The translations under genes and the position numbers were made by a program. A stretch of DNA of 64,000 bases from the NCBI RefSeq assembly GCF_009177065.1, contig NZ_WEZF01000008.1, positions 203,475 to 267,474 of the forward strand, in the 5' to 3' direction. Below the pieces are notes generated by a model that was not told the origin of the DNA, made no database searches, and was given only the letters and a program-made list of their open reading frames with translations. How positions within the stretch are numbered: the stretch's first letter is position 1; each line of letters begins with the position of its first letter. Shown in pieces: positions 17,079 through 25,227 of this stretch. The DNA comes from Tautonia marina. GTDB taxonomy: Bacteria; Planctomycetota; Planctomycetia; Isosphaerales; Isosphaeraceae.

Positions 17079-18321
17079 AGACGGTCTTCCCTTCGAGAAT
17101 GACGGTACGAAGGCGGCTGTACGGGTCGAACGGATCGCCGTCGAACATCAGGAGCGACGCGGACTTGCCCTCCTCGATCCGACCGAGCGAGTCTCCCATG
17201 CCAATCAATTCGGCCGGGCGGCTGGTGAGTGCTTTGAGGGCTTCATCTCGGGGAAGTCCGGTGGCGATCAGGTAGCCAATATCGAACAATGGCGTATCCT
17301 GGCCCGATTGCAGTGCAGCCCGGCTGAATCCCTGGGTGAAGGCAAACTTGATGCCCCGTTCATTCACGATTCGAGGCACATTGATTCGATCACGATTCTG
17401 CGGCATCGTGTCCACGGTCGGGCGCAAGACAAGGGTGATCGACGGTCGGTCCGCCAGCTGATCGAGTGTCAACATGACGTCTCGACCCGAAGCGATCAAC
17501 GCGATCTGCACCTTCTCATGCGGCTTGACCGCGTCCAAAAGATACAGGATGGAGGCCGCGTTCCCGGCATCGACGATGAGCGGTGCCTTCCCTTCGACCA
17601 CGGATCGCCAGAGGTCTCGGGATGAGTTCGAGGCCCCCGAACCTTGCGAACCAGCATCGCCTGAGTCGGAACCGCCACGTCCCGAGCCTCCTCGCTCCGA
17701 CGATTCCGACCGACTCGCCTCCTGAAGACTCTTACGAAGGAGTTCCAGCGTGGGGGTACTGTTGGAGAGGGAAAGCATCAAGCGTCCCTCCCGCTCCAGG
17801 ATGGCAGCGGTGGGATCGTCCGGCACGTTTCGAACCACGGCGGTCTGGCCGTAGTCCGGCGGAAGCAGGTCGAGATACGTCAGGCCCGATCGGAGCAAGG
17901 GATCAAAGTTTGTCCGGTAGGGGTCGAACAGGTCGGCTGCTCGCAAGAACGAGGGGGTCCGGCTCGAACTGGAACCACTCATGATCACAACTTGATTTCC
18001 AATCACCACCGTACCCGAACTTCCACTTAGCGACCCTCGCGCCGAGAGGGCCGGCTCGACAAGACCAGGCATGATCGTGCGGCCGGATGCGTCGATCACC
18101 TGTGCCGCTTCGGGAATCGTGATCTCGTCCAGCGGCCCGACCGCCTCGATCGTCCCCTTGTGCAGGACGATCACCCCCGATTCGATTCGACCGGCTTCAC
18201 CAACCGTCTCGATGGTCGCACCTTTCAGCGCCAGCGGACGGTCCTGGCCCTGGGTCGGCAGGGGAAGGGCGACCAGCACAAGAGCCGCCCCGAGCAGCGG
18301 GGCAAGGCGGTTGAATCTCAC
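17065..18321 (-). CDS. Secreted amidohydrolase-fold protein 6 of the array, metal motif lost
   Basis: About 418 residues from the preferred GTG at 18321, which has GGAG 9 nt upstream and opens a clean signal peptide (MRFNRLAPLLGAALVLVALP). A GTG at 18360 is possible. SGVIVLHKGTIEAVGPLDEI and the end motif GRIEEGKSASLLMFDGDPFD show the composite amidohydrolase beta-sandwich. The metal site reads IMPGLVEPALSARGS, without HxH. The middle holds a Ser/Gly-rich low-complexity insert (about residues 175-205, SSERGGSGRGGSDSGDAGSQ) where other members have acidic inserts. The region PLIVDAGNAASILYLLDAVK and the following strands keep the barrel pattern. A binding rather than catalytic role is my inference. 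The end overlaps the next gene by 14 nt. Confidence 0.82.
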   Translation of the reverse strand: MRFNRLAPLLGAALVLVALPLPTQGQDRPLALKGATIETVGEAGRIESGVIVLHKGTIEAVGPLDEITIPEAAQVIDASGRTIMPGLVEPALSARGSLSGSSGTVVIGNQVVIMSGSSSSRTPSFLRAADLFDPYRTNFDPLLRSGLTYLDLLPPDYGQTAVVRNVPDDPTAAILEREGRLMLSLSNSTPTLELLRKSLQEASRSESSERGGSGRGGSDSGDAGSQGSGASNSSRDLWRSVVEGKAPLIVDAGNAASILYLLDAVKPHEKVQIALIASGRDVMLTLDQLADRPSITLVLRPTVDTMPQNRDRINVPRIVNERGIKFAFTQGFSRAALQSGQDTPLFDIGYLIATGLPRDEALKALTSRPAELIGMGDSLGRIEEGKSASLLMFDGDPFDPYSRLRTVILEGKTVYETD

Positions 18322-18380
18322 GGCTCGGGGCTCCGATTGCGTTGAACTCAAACACGTCACGCCGCGATCGCCGAGTGCGA

Positions 18381-19625
18381 TCAGTAGCGGCGGCGGTCCT
18401 TGGTGATATCGTAGATCACTCGACCCTCGATCATCACCTGGGTCACATAATTGCGCGGGTCAAGAATCGATCCGGTGCAGATCACAAGATCGGCATCCTT
18501 GCCCGGTTCGATGGAGCCGACACGGTCGTCAATCATCAGGGCCCGAGCCGGTTCGATGGTGATTCCCCGAATGGCGTCCTCCTCGTTCCAGCCGTAGCGC
18601 ACAGCCATCGCGGCCTGATAGGCGAGGTCCTCCTGAGGAATCACCGGAGAATCGGTATTCACGCCCAGAAAGCCGATCCCGCGCTCGCTGTACTCGGCAA
18701 CGATACCGTGGATCTGGCCGTCATCCGGATCGAACCGAAAGCCCCGAGGTCCAGCCATCACGGGAATCTCACGCTTCTGAATCTCCTCGGAAATCAAGTA
18801 TCCCTCGAACGTCCCGTGACCGATCACAACCTTCAGTTCCATCGCATCATGGAGCATTTCGAGGGTGGCCTGGATACCTTGATACCCTTGCGTATGAACA
18901 AGCACGGGAATTTCGCGTCGAAAGAGTGGCTTGAAGTTTTCGAGCCGAAGGTTGATCTCGGGCGGTTCGGCGCGCCGGCCGGCGTCGTACTCGTCCCAGG
19001 CCTGAACGTATCGGCGGCCTTCTTCAAGCTGGTCGCGGATGATCCAGTTCATGCCCATGCGGCCCGAGCCGAGGGTTCCGTCTCGACGCTCCGGATTGCC
19101 CCACTGAGCGATCTTCAAAACGCCGGGAAAGCGAACCAGCACATCGTCAAGCGATCCTGGCCCAGTTTTGAGGATCGCGCCGAAGCCTCCCATGTTCGTG
19201 CCGCTGCCGGGAATGTAGCAGACCGTGGTCACGCCACCCGCAATCCCGACTTTCAGCGAATCGTTGTGCGGAATGATCTGATCGAGCGTCCGAAGGTCGG
19301 GGTTCGTTTGATAGACCATCTCGTTCAGGTCGCCCGAACCGCCAATGTGGCAGTGAACCTCGACCAGGCCGGGCATGACAAACTTGTCCCCGCAGTCGAT
19401 CACCTCGTAGCCCTCGGGCACCTCGATCTCGCTGCGAGGACCAACCGCTTCAATCGTGCCGTCGCGGACCAGTACCGTTCCATCGACGATCGGATCAACC
19501 GCGCAAGTGATAATCTTCCCGGCATGGAGCGCCAGGGGTCGGCCCTCCGATTCCTCGGCGAAGGCAGGACCGGACGCTATCAGCACCGCGGCGATGATCG
19601 GGGCGAATGGCGCAAGGCGAAGCAT
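18381..19625 (-). CDS. Secreted amidohydrolase 5 of the array, active-site motifs intact
   Basis: A 414-residue exported hydrolase, imidazolonepropionase/prolidase-like (COG1228). It is the only array member with a visible complete metal site: FVMPGLVEVHCHIGG (HxH), then VLVHTQGYQG, VVIGHGTFEG, and LGVNTDSPVIP (Asp). It has no acidic insert. The ATG at 19625 follows GGGAGG at 10 nt and overlaps the previous stop in TGATG (1 nt), so its translation is coupled to gene 4. The signal peptide is MLRLAPFAPIIAAVLIASGP, cut after AFA. End motif: DRVGSIEPGKDADLVICTGS. The reaction is probably hydrolysis of an amide, dipeptide or lactam outside the cytoplasm; the substrate is not deducible. If the degenerate neighbours are accessory, this would be the catalytic member. 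Confidence 0.88.
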   Translation of the reverse strand: MLRLAPFAPIIAAVLIASGPAFAEESEGRPLALHAGKIITCAVDPIVDGTVLVRDGTIEAVGPRSEIEVPEGYEVIDCGDKFVMPGLVEVHCHIGGSGDLNEMVYQTNPDLRTLDQIIPHNDSLKVGIAGGVTTVCYIPGSGTNMGGFGAILKTGPGSLDDVLVRFPGVLKIAQWGNPERRDGTLGSGRMGMNWIIRDQLEEGRRYVQAWDEYDAGRRAEPPEINLRLENFKPLFRREIPVLVHTQGYQGIQATLEMLHDAMELKVVIGHGTFEGYLISEEIQKREIPVMAGPRGFRFDPDDGQIHGIVAEYSERGIGFLGVNTDSPVIPQEDLAYQAAMAVRYGWNEEDAIRGITIEPARALMIDDRVGSIEPGKDADLVICTGSILDPRNYVTQVMIEGRVIYDITKDRRRY

Positions 19626-22363
19626 CAACGTTCGTCCTCCCGAGAAAGATAGACCCATGAGCCGTCGATCATCACGGCAAGCACTCGACTGGCAGGAGCA
19701 AACGGCGGTCCGCTCCAGACCACCAGATCGGCATCTCGTCCGGGGGCAAGTGTACCGATCCGATCGTCCAGGCCCAGAAACGCCGCCGGTGACGAGGAAA
19801 GACCCGCGAGCGCGTCTCCCGTGCCCAGGCCGAGCCGAACCGCGTAGCGAACAGCTCTCGGCAGGGTTGCCGACCCGCTCCCGGCCTGTGACTGAAATCC
19901 GAAGGAAATCCCCTCGGTTGCGAGCACCTGGGCCAGGTTCACCGTCGCACGATCCACCTGACGGATCAGGTCTGGCCCCACCACGGCGGGCACTTCTGCG
20001 TCGGCAAGTAAGGTTGCGTCGCGGAATGCATCGTCGGCCCCGAGCAAGACGGTGTCGAGCGAATACTCCTCGCGAAACAGTTTCAGCGCTGCTCGAATCG
20101 TATCCAGCGAACCCACCTCGACCAGGGCCGGAATCGCTCCGGCGAACAGAGGGCGATACGGTTCGAGCGAGGCCACGGTATTCGGTTTCTTGGGGGCTTT
20201 CGGCTCCTCGGGCATTTCCTCCTCGGCCGAGTCGGTGGTGGGTTTTTCGTCGTCCTTGGCCTCGGGTTCGTCCTTCGCGTCGGGATTCTCCTTCGACTCG
20301 TCCTCTCCTTCGTCGTCGTCCTTGCCCTCGGGTGAGTCTTCCGATTCCTTCTTTGAGTCGTCGTCGGATTGCTTGGAGTCGCTGGATTCGTCCCCGTCCT
20401 GCTTCTCCTTTTTACGAGCCTCCTCGGCCTTTTTGCGGGCCTCCTCGGCACGTTTCTTTTCGTCGAGTCGAGCCTTGGCCTCCTCATAGTCTTTCTTCTT
20501 CGACTCGTATTCGGCAAGGTCAGCCGCGTATTTCTCCCAGGAATCGGCATACGTCTTGGCCCGTCGAAGGGCCGATCGCAGGCTGTTTGCCGAGGCGGTC
20601 GCGTTGCCGGAGAGACGGAAGCGGAGGGCGACGGGATCGCGCAGGACCTTCGGATCATCCCCCAGCTTGAACGCCACGACCGGCGCCGGCGAGATATCGC
20701 GGGGGCCGGTCAGGGCCGTCGTGATCCCTCCTCGACGCGCCACGTCCACGGCCGGATCGCCCGAGATCAGGCGATCGCCGAGCTTGGTGTCCAGGCCCAC
20801 ACTCGTTCGGGAAGGTCCCCCCTGATCGCTTCCTGAATCACTCGATGAAGATCGGGACGACGAGGACAGCGGTCCTCCCAATCCCAAATCGGTCGCCAGA
20901 TCGATCAGGCCGGGAGTGACTACCGCCTCATCAAACGTGATGATCTCGGCATCAATCGGTGCGGAGACATCGGGGCCGACCCCCCGGATGGTGCCGTCCT
21001 GCACCACGATCGACGCATTGCTTAGCTCCGATCCATCACCGATCTGCACCGACGAGGCTCGAATGACGATCGCCTTCGATTCGGCATCCACCGACCAGGC
21101 GCGGCGACCGGAAACGTACACCTCACGGACCTGAGCATGGAGATCGAACGGATCAGCGGAAAGAACGGCGAAATCGGCGTCCTTGCCCGACGAAAGCGTT
21201 CCGACCCGGTCGGCCACGCCGAGGAGTTCCGCTGGGGCGGCCGTGATCATCCTCAAAACCTGTTCATCGCTGAACCCCCCGGCGGCAAACTGCGAGGCCA
21301 GAAAGAGTAGCTCGTTCAGGTCGGCATCGGTTGACGGAACCACGGCGACCGACACCCCGGCCTCGATCAAGGCCGCGGCGTCGTCCCAGGGGTCTTGGGG
21401 GGCGGGCTGGTCCGGGTCGGGCAAGGGAAGGTCTGCAATCCGACCCGGCCGAGAGCGGGGGTCGAGCACGACCCCATCAACCACCTCGGCCCAGGAGTCG
21501 AGGCGGTCGAGCCAGGGGCGCAGATCGGTCGGCCCCACGAGGACGAGCTTCAGATCAAACGTCCCGGCCAGACTAAGCGCCGCCCGGATTTCGGCCGCTC
21601 CGGGGGCGGAAACCCGCAATCGAGCCGTCCTGTCCAGGGCCTCGACCAGCGGGTCGAGCAGGGGATCGGTCCCCGGATCGGGGCGATCGGCCCGAGCAGC
21701 CTCAATCAACGATCGCAAGCCCGCGACCGCTCCGGCCAGGCTCGAAGCAAGTTGCGGCTGCGTTGGATCAATGGGCCGGTCCCGCGCGACCAGTCGGGGA
21801 GGAGGTTCATAAATGCGAGGTGGATTCAATGCGTCGGATGTCAGCAGAACCCGAAGATCCCCCTCGGCCTCCAGCGTTCGGTCCTCAGGGTCCATCCCGG
21901 CCAGCTTGACCACCGCCCCTCGCCCGGGCATCAGTCGATTGCGGCCGGGGCTGAGATGGACGGTCGTCACCCCTCCCGAGAGCGGACCGGTGAAATCATC
22001 GAAGGGATCAAACCCGTCGATCGCTCGCACGCCGGGAGTCAGAGCTCGTTCGTCGTCGGCCGACACCACCCCCAGGCCCGACTCGGCCGCGACCAGGCCC
22101 GGAATGACCACCGACGACGGCCCGAGATCCACCTGCCGGGCCGTCTCCGGCACCTCCACGTCGGCGACCTGACCCACCGCGACGATTCGGCCGTCGGCGA
22201 CCAGAAGCACCGCGTCGTCGATCGGTGGGCCATCCCCGGTCCAGAGCTTCGCCGCCCGGTACGCGACCACCTCGGCAGTCGAAGTCGAGATCGAAGCCGT
22301 GGCCGAGGCCGAAAAGCCGGGCAGAAGCAGCAACGGGGCCAGAAACAGGAGGCGTGCGCGCAT
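19625..22363 (-). CDS. Secreted double amidohydrolase-fold protein 4 of the array with acidic insert
   Basis: About 912 residues containing two consecutive amidohydrolase-like domains. Domain 1: VIPGLVAAESGLGVVSADD at the metal site, ending VGTLSSGKDADFAVLSADPF. Domain 2: VVTPGLIDLATDLGLGG, ending DRIGTLAPGRDADLVVWSGP. Neither has HxH. Inside domain 2 a coiled stretch (YADSWEKYAADLAEYESKKK) leads into an insert of about 90 residues rich in Asp, Glu, Lys and Ser. The ATG at 22363 is chosen because it opens a good signal peptide (MRARLLFLAPLLLLPGFSAS); upstream TTG/ATG codons at 22408-22411 lack both a ribosome site and a signal. Its stop overlaps the start of the intact member 5. Function unknown. 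Confidence 0.82.
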   Translation of the reverse strand: MRARLLFLAPLLLLPGFSASATASISTSTAEVVAYRAAKLWTGDGPPIDDAVLLVADGRIVAVGQVADVEVPETARQVDLGPSSVVIPGLVAAESGLGVVSADDERALTPGVRAIDGFDPFDDFTGPLSGGVTTVHLSPGRNRLMPGRGAVVKLAGMDPEDRTLEAEGDLRVLLTSDALNPPRIYEPPPRLVARDRPIDPTQPQLASSLAGAVAGLRSLIEAARADRPDPGTDPLLDPLVEALDRTARLRVSAPGAAEIRAALSLAGTFDLKLVLVGPTDLRPWLDRLDSWAEVVDGVVLDPRSRPGRIADLPLPDPDQPAPQDPWDDAAALIEAGVSVAVVPSTDADLNELLFLASQFAAGGFSDEQVLRMITAAPAELLGVADRVGTLSSGKDADFAVLSADPFDLHAQVREVYVSGRRAWSVDAESKAIVIRASSVQIGDGSELSNASIVVQDGTIRGVGPDVSAPIDAEIITFDEAVVTPGLIDLATDLGLGGPLSSSSRSSSSDSGSDQGGPSRTSVGLDTKLGDRLISGDPAVDVARRGGITTALTGPRDISPAPVVAFKLGDDPKVLRDPVALRFRLSGNATASANSLRSALRRAKTYADSWEKYAADLAEYESKKKDYEEAKARLDEKKRAEEARKKAEEARKKEKQDGDESSDSKQSDDDSKKESEDSPEGKDDDEGEDESKENPDAKDEPEAKDDEKPTTDSAEEEMPEEPKAPKKPNTVASLEPYRPLFAGAIPALVEVGSLDTIRAALKLFREEYSLDTVLLGADDAFRDATLLADAEVPAVVGPDLIRQVDRATVNLAQVLATEGISFGFQSQAGSGSATLPRAVRYAVRLGLGTGDALAGLSSSPAAFLGLDDRIGTLAPGRDADLVVWSGPPFAPASRVLAVMIDGSWVYLSREDER

Positions 22364-22470
22364 GATGCGGTGGCTCGGAAGCGGTGGCAGGTCGTGATTC
22401 GAGCACATCAACCGAAATCCATCAGAAGCGTTCGGGCAGAACGGCCGGCCATCATGATCGGACCAGGCCC

Positions 22471-23871
22471 TTACTCCTGATCGGGTGACTCCTCGGCGTT
22501 GGGAAAGAGCAACGCTCGCATCCGGGAATCGTCCTCGCGACGGTAGACGATCTTGCCGTCGATGATGGTGGTATCGACCCAGGTGCCGAGCTTCAGGGGA
22601 TCGCCGGTCAGAATCACCAAATCGGCATCCTTACCTGGTTCGATGGAACCGACAAACGAATCGACGCCGATCAACCGGGCCGGGCGCAGGGTGAGGGCTT
22701 CGAGCGCCTCCTCCTCGGGCATCCCGTATTTCACGGCCATGGCCGCCTGATACCAGAGCAGGCTCGGTCCCAGGGTCGTCGCCGAGAACAAGGACGAGCC
22801 AGAGGTCTGAAAAGTGATCGGCACCCCCGCCTCGCGGTAAAGCCGGGGCAGAACAATCTGATCGTCCCGATCGGTCCTCGGGTCGGTTTCCCAGAAGACC
22901 AGTTCCGGGTCGAGGATGACCGGCTCGTCTCGACCTGCCAGCAGATCGACGGCCTTGTAGCAATCTCGGCCCAGGATCAGGGTTGCCTTCATCTTGTAAT
23001 CGTCGATGAGCCGCAGGGCGTGGGGCACGTCCATCGCCAGCTCACAGTAGAGGAACGCGGGCAGCTCCCCCTTGAGCAGGCGGACCATCGCCTCGCGCTG
23101 AGCGTCAGGAGCGGCATCCTCGGGGTTTGATGCCGAGTTCGAATCGTCGTCGTCCTTCGCCTCGTCCTCGTCTTGCGGAGCCTTCGGATCGTCGGAGGAT
23201 TCCTCATCGGCCGTGTCGTCGTCCTTCGCCTCGTCCTCCGATTCCTGCGCCTTCTCCTCGAGCGAGGCCATGTACCGCTTCGTTTCGTCCAGCTCGCGGC
23301 GCAGCCGGGCCAGGTGACTCATTCGGCTCGAGCTACCCGCAGGGCGAAGCGACAGCTTCAGGCCGGCGTCTCGTTTTAACACCATGTCTTCGGCAAAGGT
23401 GCCCGAAGTCTTCACCACGGCCGACTTGCCGCCGAACATCGTGCTGTTGCCGGGAATCGCATGGACGGCGGTCACGCCGTTGCGGCGTGCTTCTTCGAAG
23501 TAGATCGCATTCGGATCCACCGCGTCGACGACCGTCACAAACGGCACGTTCGGGTTCACCTCGTTCGGCTGTACCAGCGGTTCGGGGCTATGCGGCTCGA
23601 CAAAGCCGGGCAACACCGTCTTACCCGTCGCGTCGATCACCCTGGCCTCAATCGGGATCTCCAGGTCCTTGCCCACCTCCTGAATCGTCCCGTCCCGAAT
23701 CAGGATCACGCCGTCGTCGATCGGTTCGCCGACGATCGGCACGATGCGTCCGCCCTTGATCGCCAGCTGCTCCTGAGCGTCGGCTCCCACCGTCGGCAAC
23801 ACGGCGATCGTGAACGTCAGAATCAGAGCCAGACCACTGTTCCACACACCGGATCGTTGCGTCGTCGCCAT
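22471..23871 (-). CDS. Secreted amidohydrolase-fold protein 3 of the array with acidic insert
   Basis: A 466-residue exported protein (signal NSGLALILTFTIAVLPTVGA, cut after DAQ). The metal site reads VLPGFVEPHSPEPLV: one histidine is left in place of HxH. HAIPGNSTMFGGKSAVVKTS matches the Gly-rich loop kept in the intact member (CYIPGSGTNMGGFGAILKTG). Residues about 205-258 form an Asp/Glu-rich insert (KDDDTADEESSDDPKAP and similar). After it, LLKGELPAFLYCELAMDVPH resumes the barrel, and VGSIEPGKDADLVILTGDPL closes the sandwich. AGGAGGA lies 11 nt before the ATG, inside the end of gene 2, with a 7-bp gap. Catalysis is doubtful without the metal ligands. Confidence 0.83.
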   Translation of the reverse strand: MATTQRSGVWNSGLALILTFTIAVLPTVGADAQEQLAIKGGRIVPIVGEPIDDGVILIRDGTIQEVGKDLEIPIEARVIDATGKTVLPGFVEPHSPEPLVQPNEVNPNVPFVTVVDAVDPNAIYFEEARRNGVTAVHAIPGNSTMFGGKSAVVKTSGTFAEDMVLKRDAGLKLSLRPAGSSSRMSHLARLRRELDETKRYMASLEEKAQESEDEAKDDDTADEESSDDPKAPQDEDEAKDDDDSNSASNPEDAAPDAQREAMVRLLKGELPAFLYCELAMDVPHALRLIDDYKMKATLILGRDCYKAVDLLAGRDEPVILDPELVFWETDPRTDRDDQIVLPRLYREAGVPITFQTSGSSLFSATTLGPSLLWYQAAMAVKYGMPEEEALEALTLRPARLIGVDSFVGSIEPGKDADLVILTGDPLKLGTWVDTTIIDGKIVYRREDDSRMRALLFPNAEESPDQE

Positions 23872-23878
23872 GACAGGT

Positions 23879-25117
23879 TCAGTCCTCCTGCGAGGGCTCG
23901 GGGCGGGGGAATTGGACGACGCCGTCGACCATCACCCAGCGCACGGGGGTCGTGAATTCCAGAGGATCGCCTTGCAGGGCGACAAGATCGGCCGCTTTTC
24001 CTACCGCAATCGACCCGAGGCGATCGTTCACGCCGAGCACCTTTGCCGGCTCAATCGTGATCGCCTTCAGGGCCTCATCCTTCGGCAAGCCGAACCGCGC
24101 CGCGAACCGGGCCTGCTCCAGCAAATCACCCCCGGACAGGGCGACCGCCACACCGGCCTCGTGCAAGACACCAGCCGTATTCCAGGCCAGTTCGGTCCGC
24201 TCGGGGCCATACGCCCCATTGATTCGTAACGGGCCAAGGACCACCGCCGAGCCCACGGCCGCCAGCGGCTCCGCCACCTTGTAGGCTTCGTGCCCGCCCA
24301 GAATCGTCGGCACATAACCGAACTCACCGGCTAGCCGAAGCGACGTCAAGATATCATAATCGGTACGACTGACGGTCAAGACCGACCGCCGACCGCGAAT
24401 CACGTCGCGCAGCGGTTCGTACGGGTCGGCCTCGATCGGCAAGGTCGTGTCCAGGTCGGGATCGGCTCCACGAGAGGCCCGGTTCATGGCATCGCGGAGC
24501 ATCGCAACTACTCCCATCCGGTTCGTCGGCTGGCGGACGTAGATCGAGTCGGGCCGGGTCCGCGATCGGTTGCGTGAGGCCGGATCAGACGCGATCGTCA
24601 CCACCAGCGCCGCCTCGGCCTCCACCACCCGACCTGATCCGGCCGTCTTGACCACCGGGGCCATTCCGGGCACGACATTCTCGCTCAGGGGGATCAAGGC
24701 TCCCGCCGTCGTACCGCCGGCCAGCGCCTCGACGAACGACCGCGACGACCAGTCAATCGCCGGCAAGGGGTTGAACCTCGGCGTGATTTCCCGAGTGATC
24801 TCGACCGAAGGCCCGATCACTCCCCCTGGCAAGTCCACATCCACAAAGCCGGGAAGCAGGGTCGAGCCCTCTCCCAGGTCGATCACTTCGGCTCCCTCGG
24901 GAGCCTCAACCGACGCCCCCACCGCGGCAATCTTCCCCTCCGAAACGAGGACCGCCCCCGGAGCAAAGGTGTCACCCTCAACCGTCTCCACCGTTCCGGC
25001 CCGGATGAGAATGTCCCCTTCCGCCCCGACCGCGGCCCCTGAGCCAACCGGGAACAGCATCAGCGGCAAGATCGCGAAAACCCAGGTTCGAATTCTCACA
25101 CGAAGCGATCGGCTCAT
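23879..25117 (-). CDS. Secreted amidohydrolase-fold protein 2 of the array, metal motif lost
   Basis: 412 residues from the ATG at 25117, which opens a signal peptide (MSRSLRVRIRTWVFAILPLM, then GSGAAVGA). The frame extends further upstream but without signal-like sequence. APGAVLVSEGKIAAVGASVE is the sandwich half; the metal site reads LLPGFVDVDLPGGVIG (no His at all). ALAGGTTAGALIPLSENVVP corresponds to the GGVTTV loop, and DRLGSIAVGKAADLVALQGD is the closing motif. It has no acidic insert, only a short charged loop. It sits 110 bp after gene 1 and 7 bp before gene 3. Confidence 0.82.
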   Translation of the reverse strand: MSRSLRVRIRTWVFAILPLMLFPVGSGAAVGAEGDILIRAGTVETVEGDTFAPGAVLVSEGKIAAVGASVEAPEGAEVIDLGEGSTLLPGFVDVDLPGGVIGPSVEITREITPRFNPLPAIDWSSRSFVEALAGGTTAGALIPLSENVVPGMAPVVKTAGSGRVVEAEAALVVTIASDPASRNRSRTRPDSIYVRQPTNRMGVVAMLRDAMNRASRGADPDLDTTLPIEADPYEPLRDVIRGRRSVLTVSRTDYDILTSLRLAGEFGYVPTILGGHEAYKVAEPLAAVGSAVVLGPLRINGAYGPERTELAWNTAGVLHEAGVAVALSGGDLLEQARFAARFGLPKDEALKAITIEPAKVLGVNDRLGSIAVGKAADLVALQGDPLEFTTPVRWVMVDGVVQFPRPEPSQED

Positions 25118-25227
25118 GGTGCGGCTCGACTCGGGGTAGGGCAAGCTCCGGCCTGCCGGCCGACGGGGCAGACATTGGTCTGCCCGACAGTGATGGAGAT
25201 ACTCACACATAGATTTGCATCATGACG

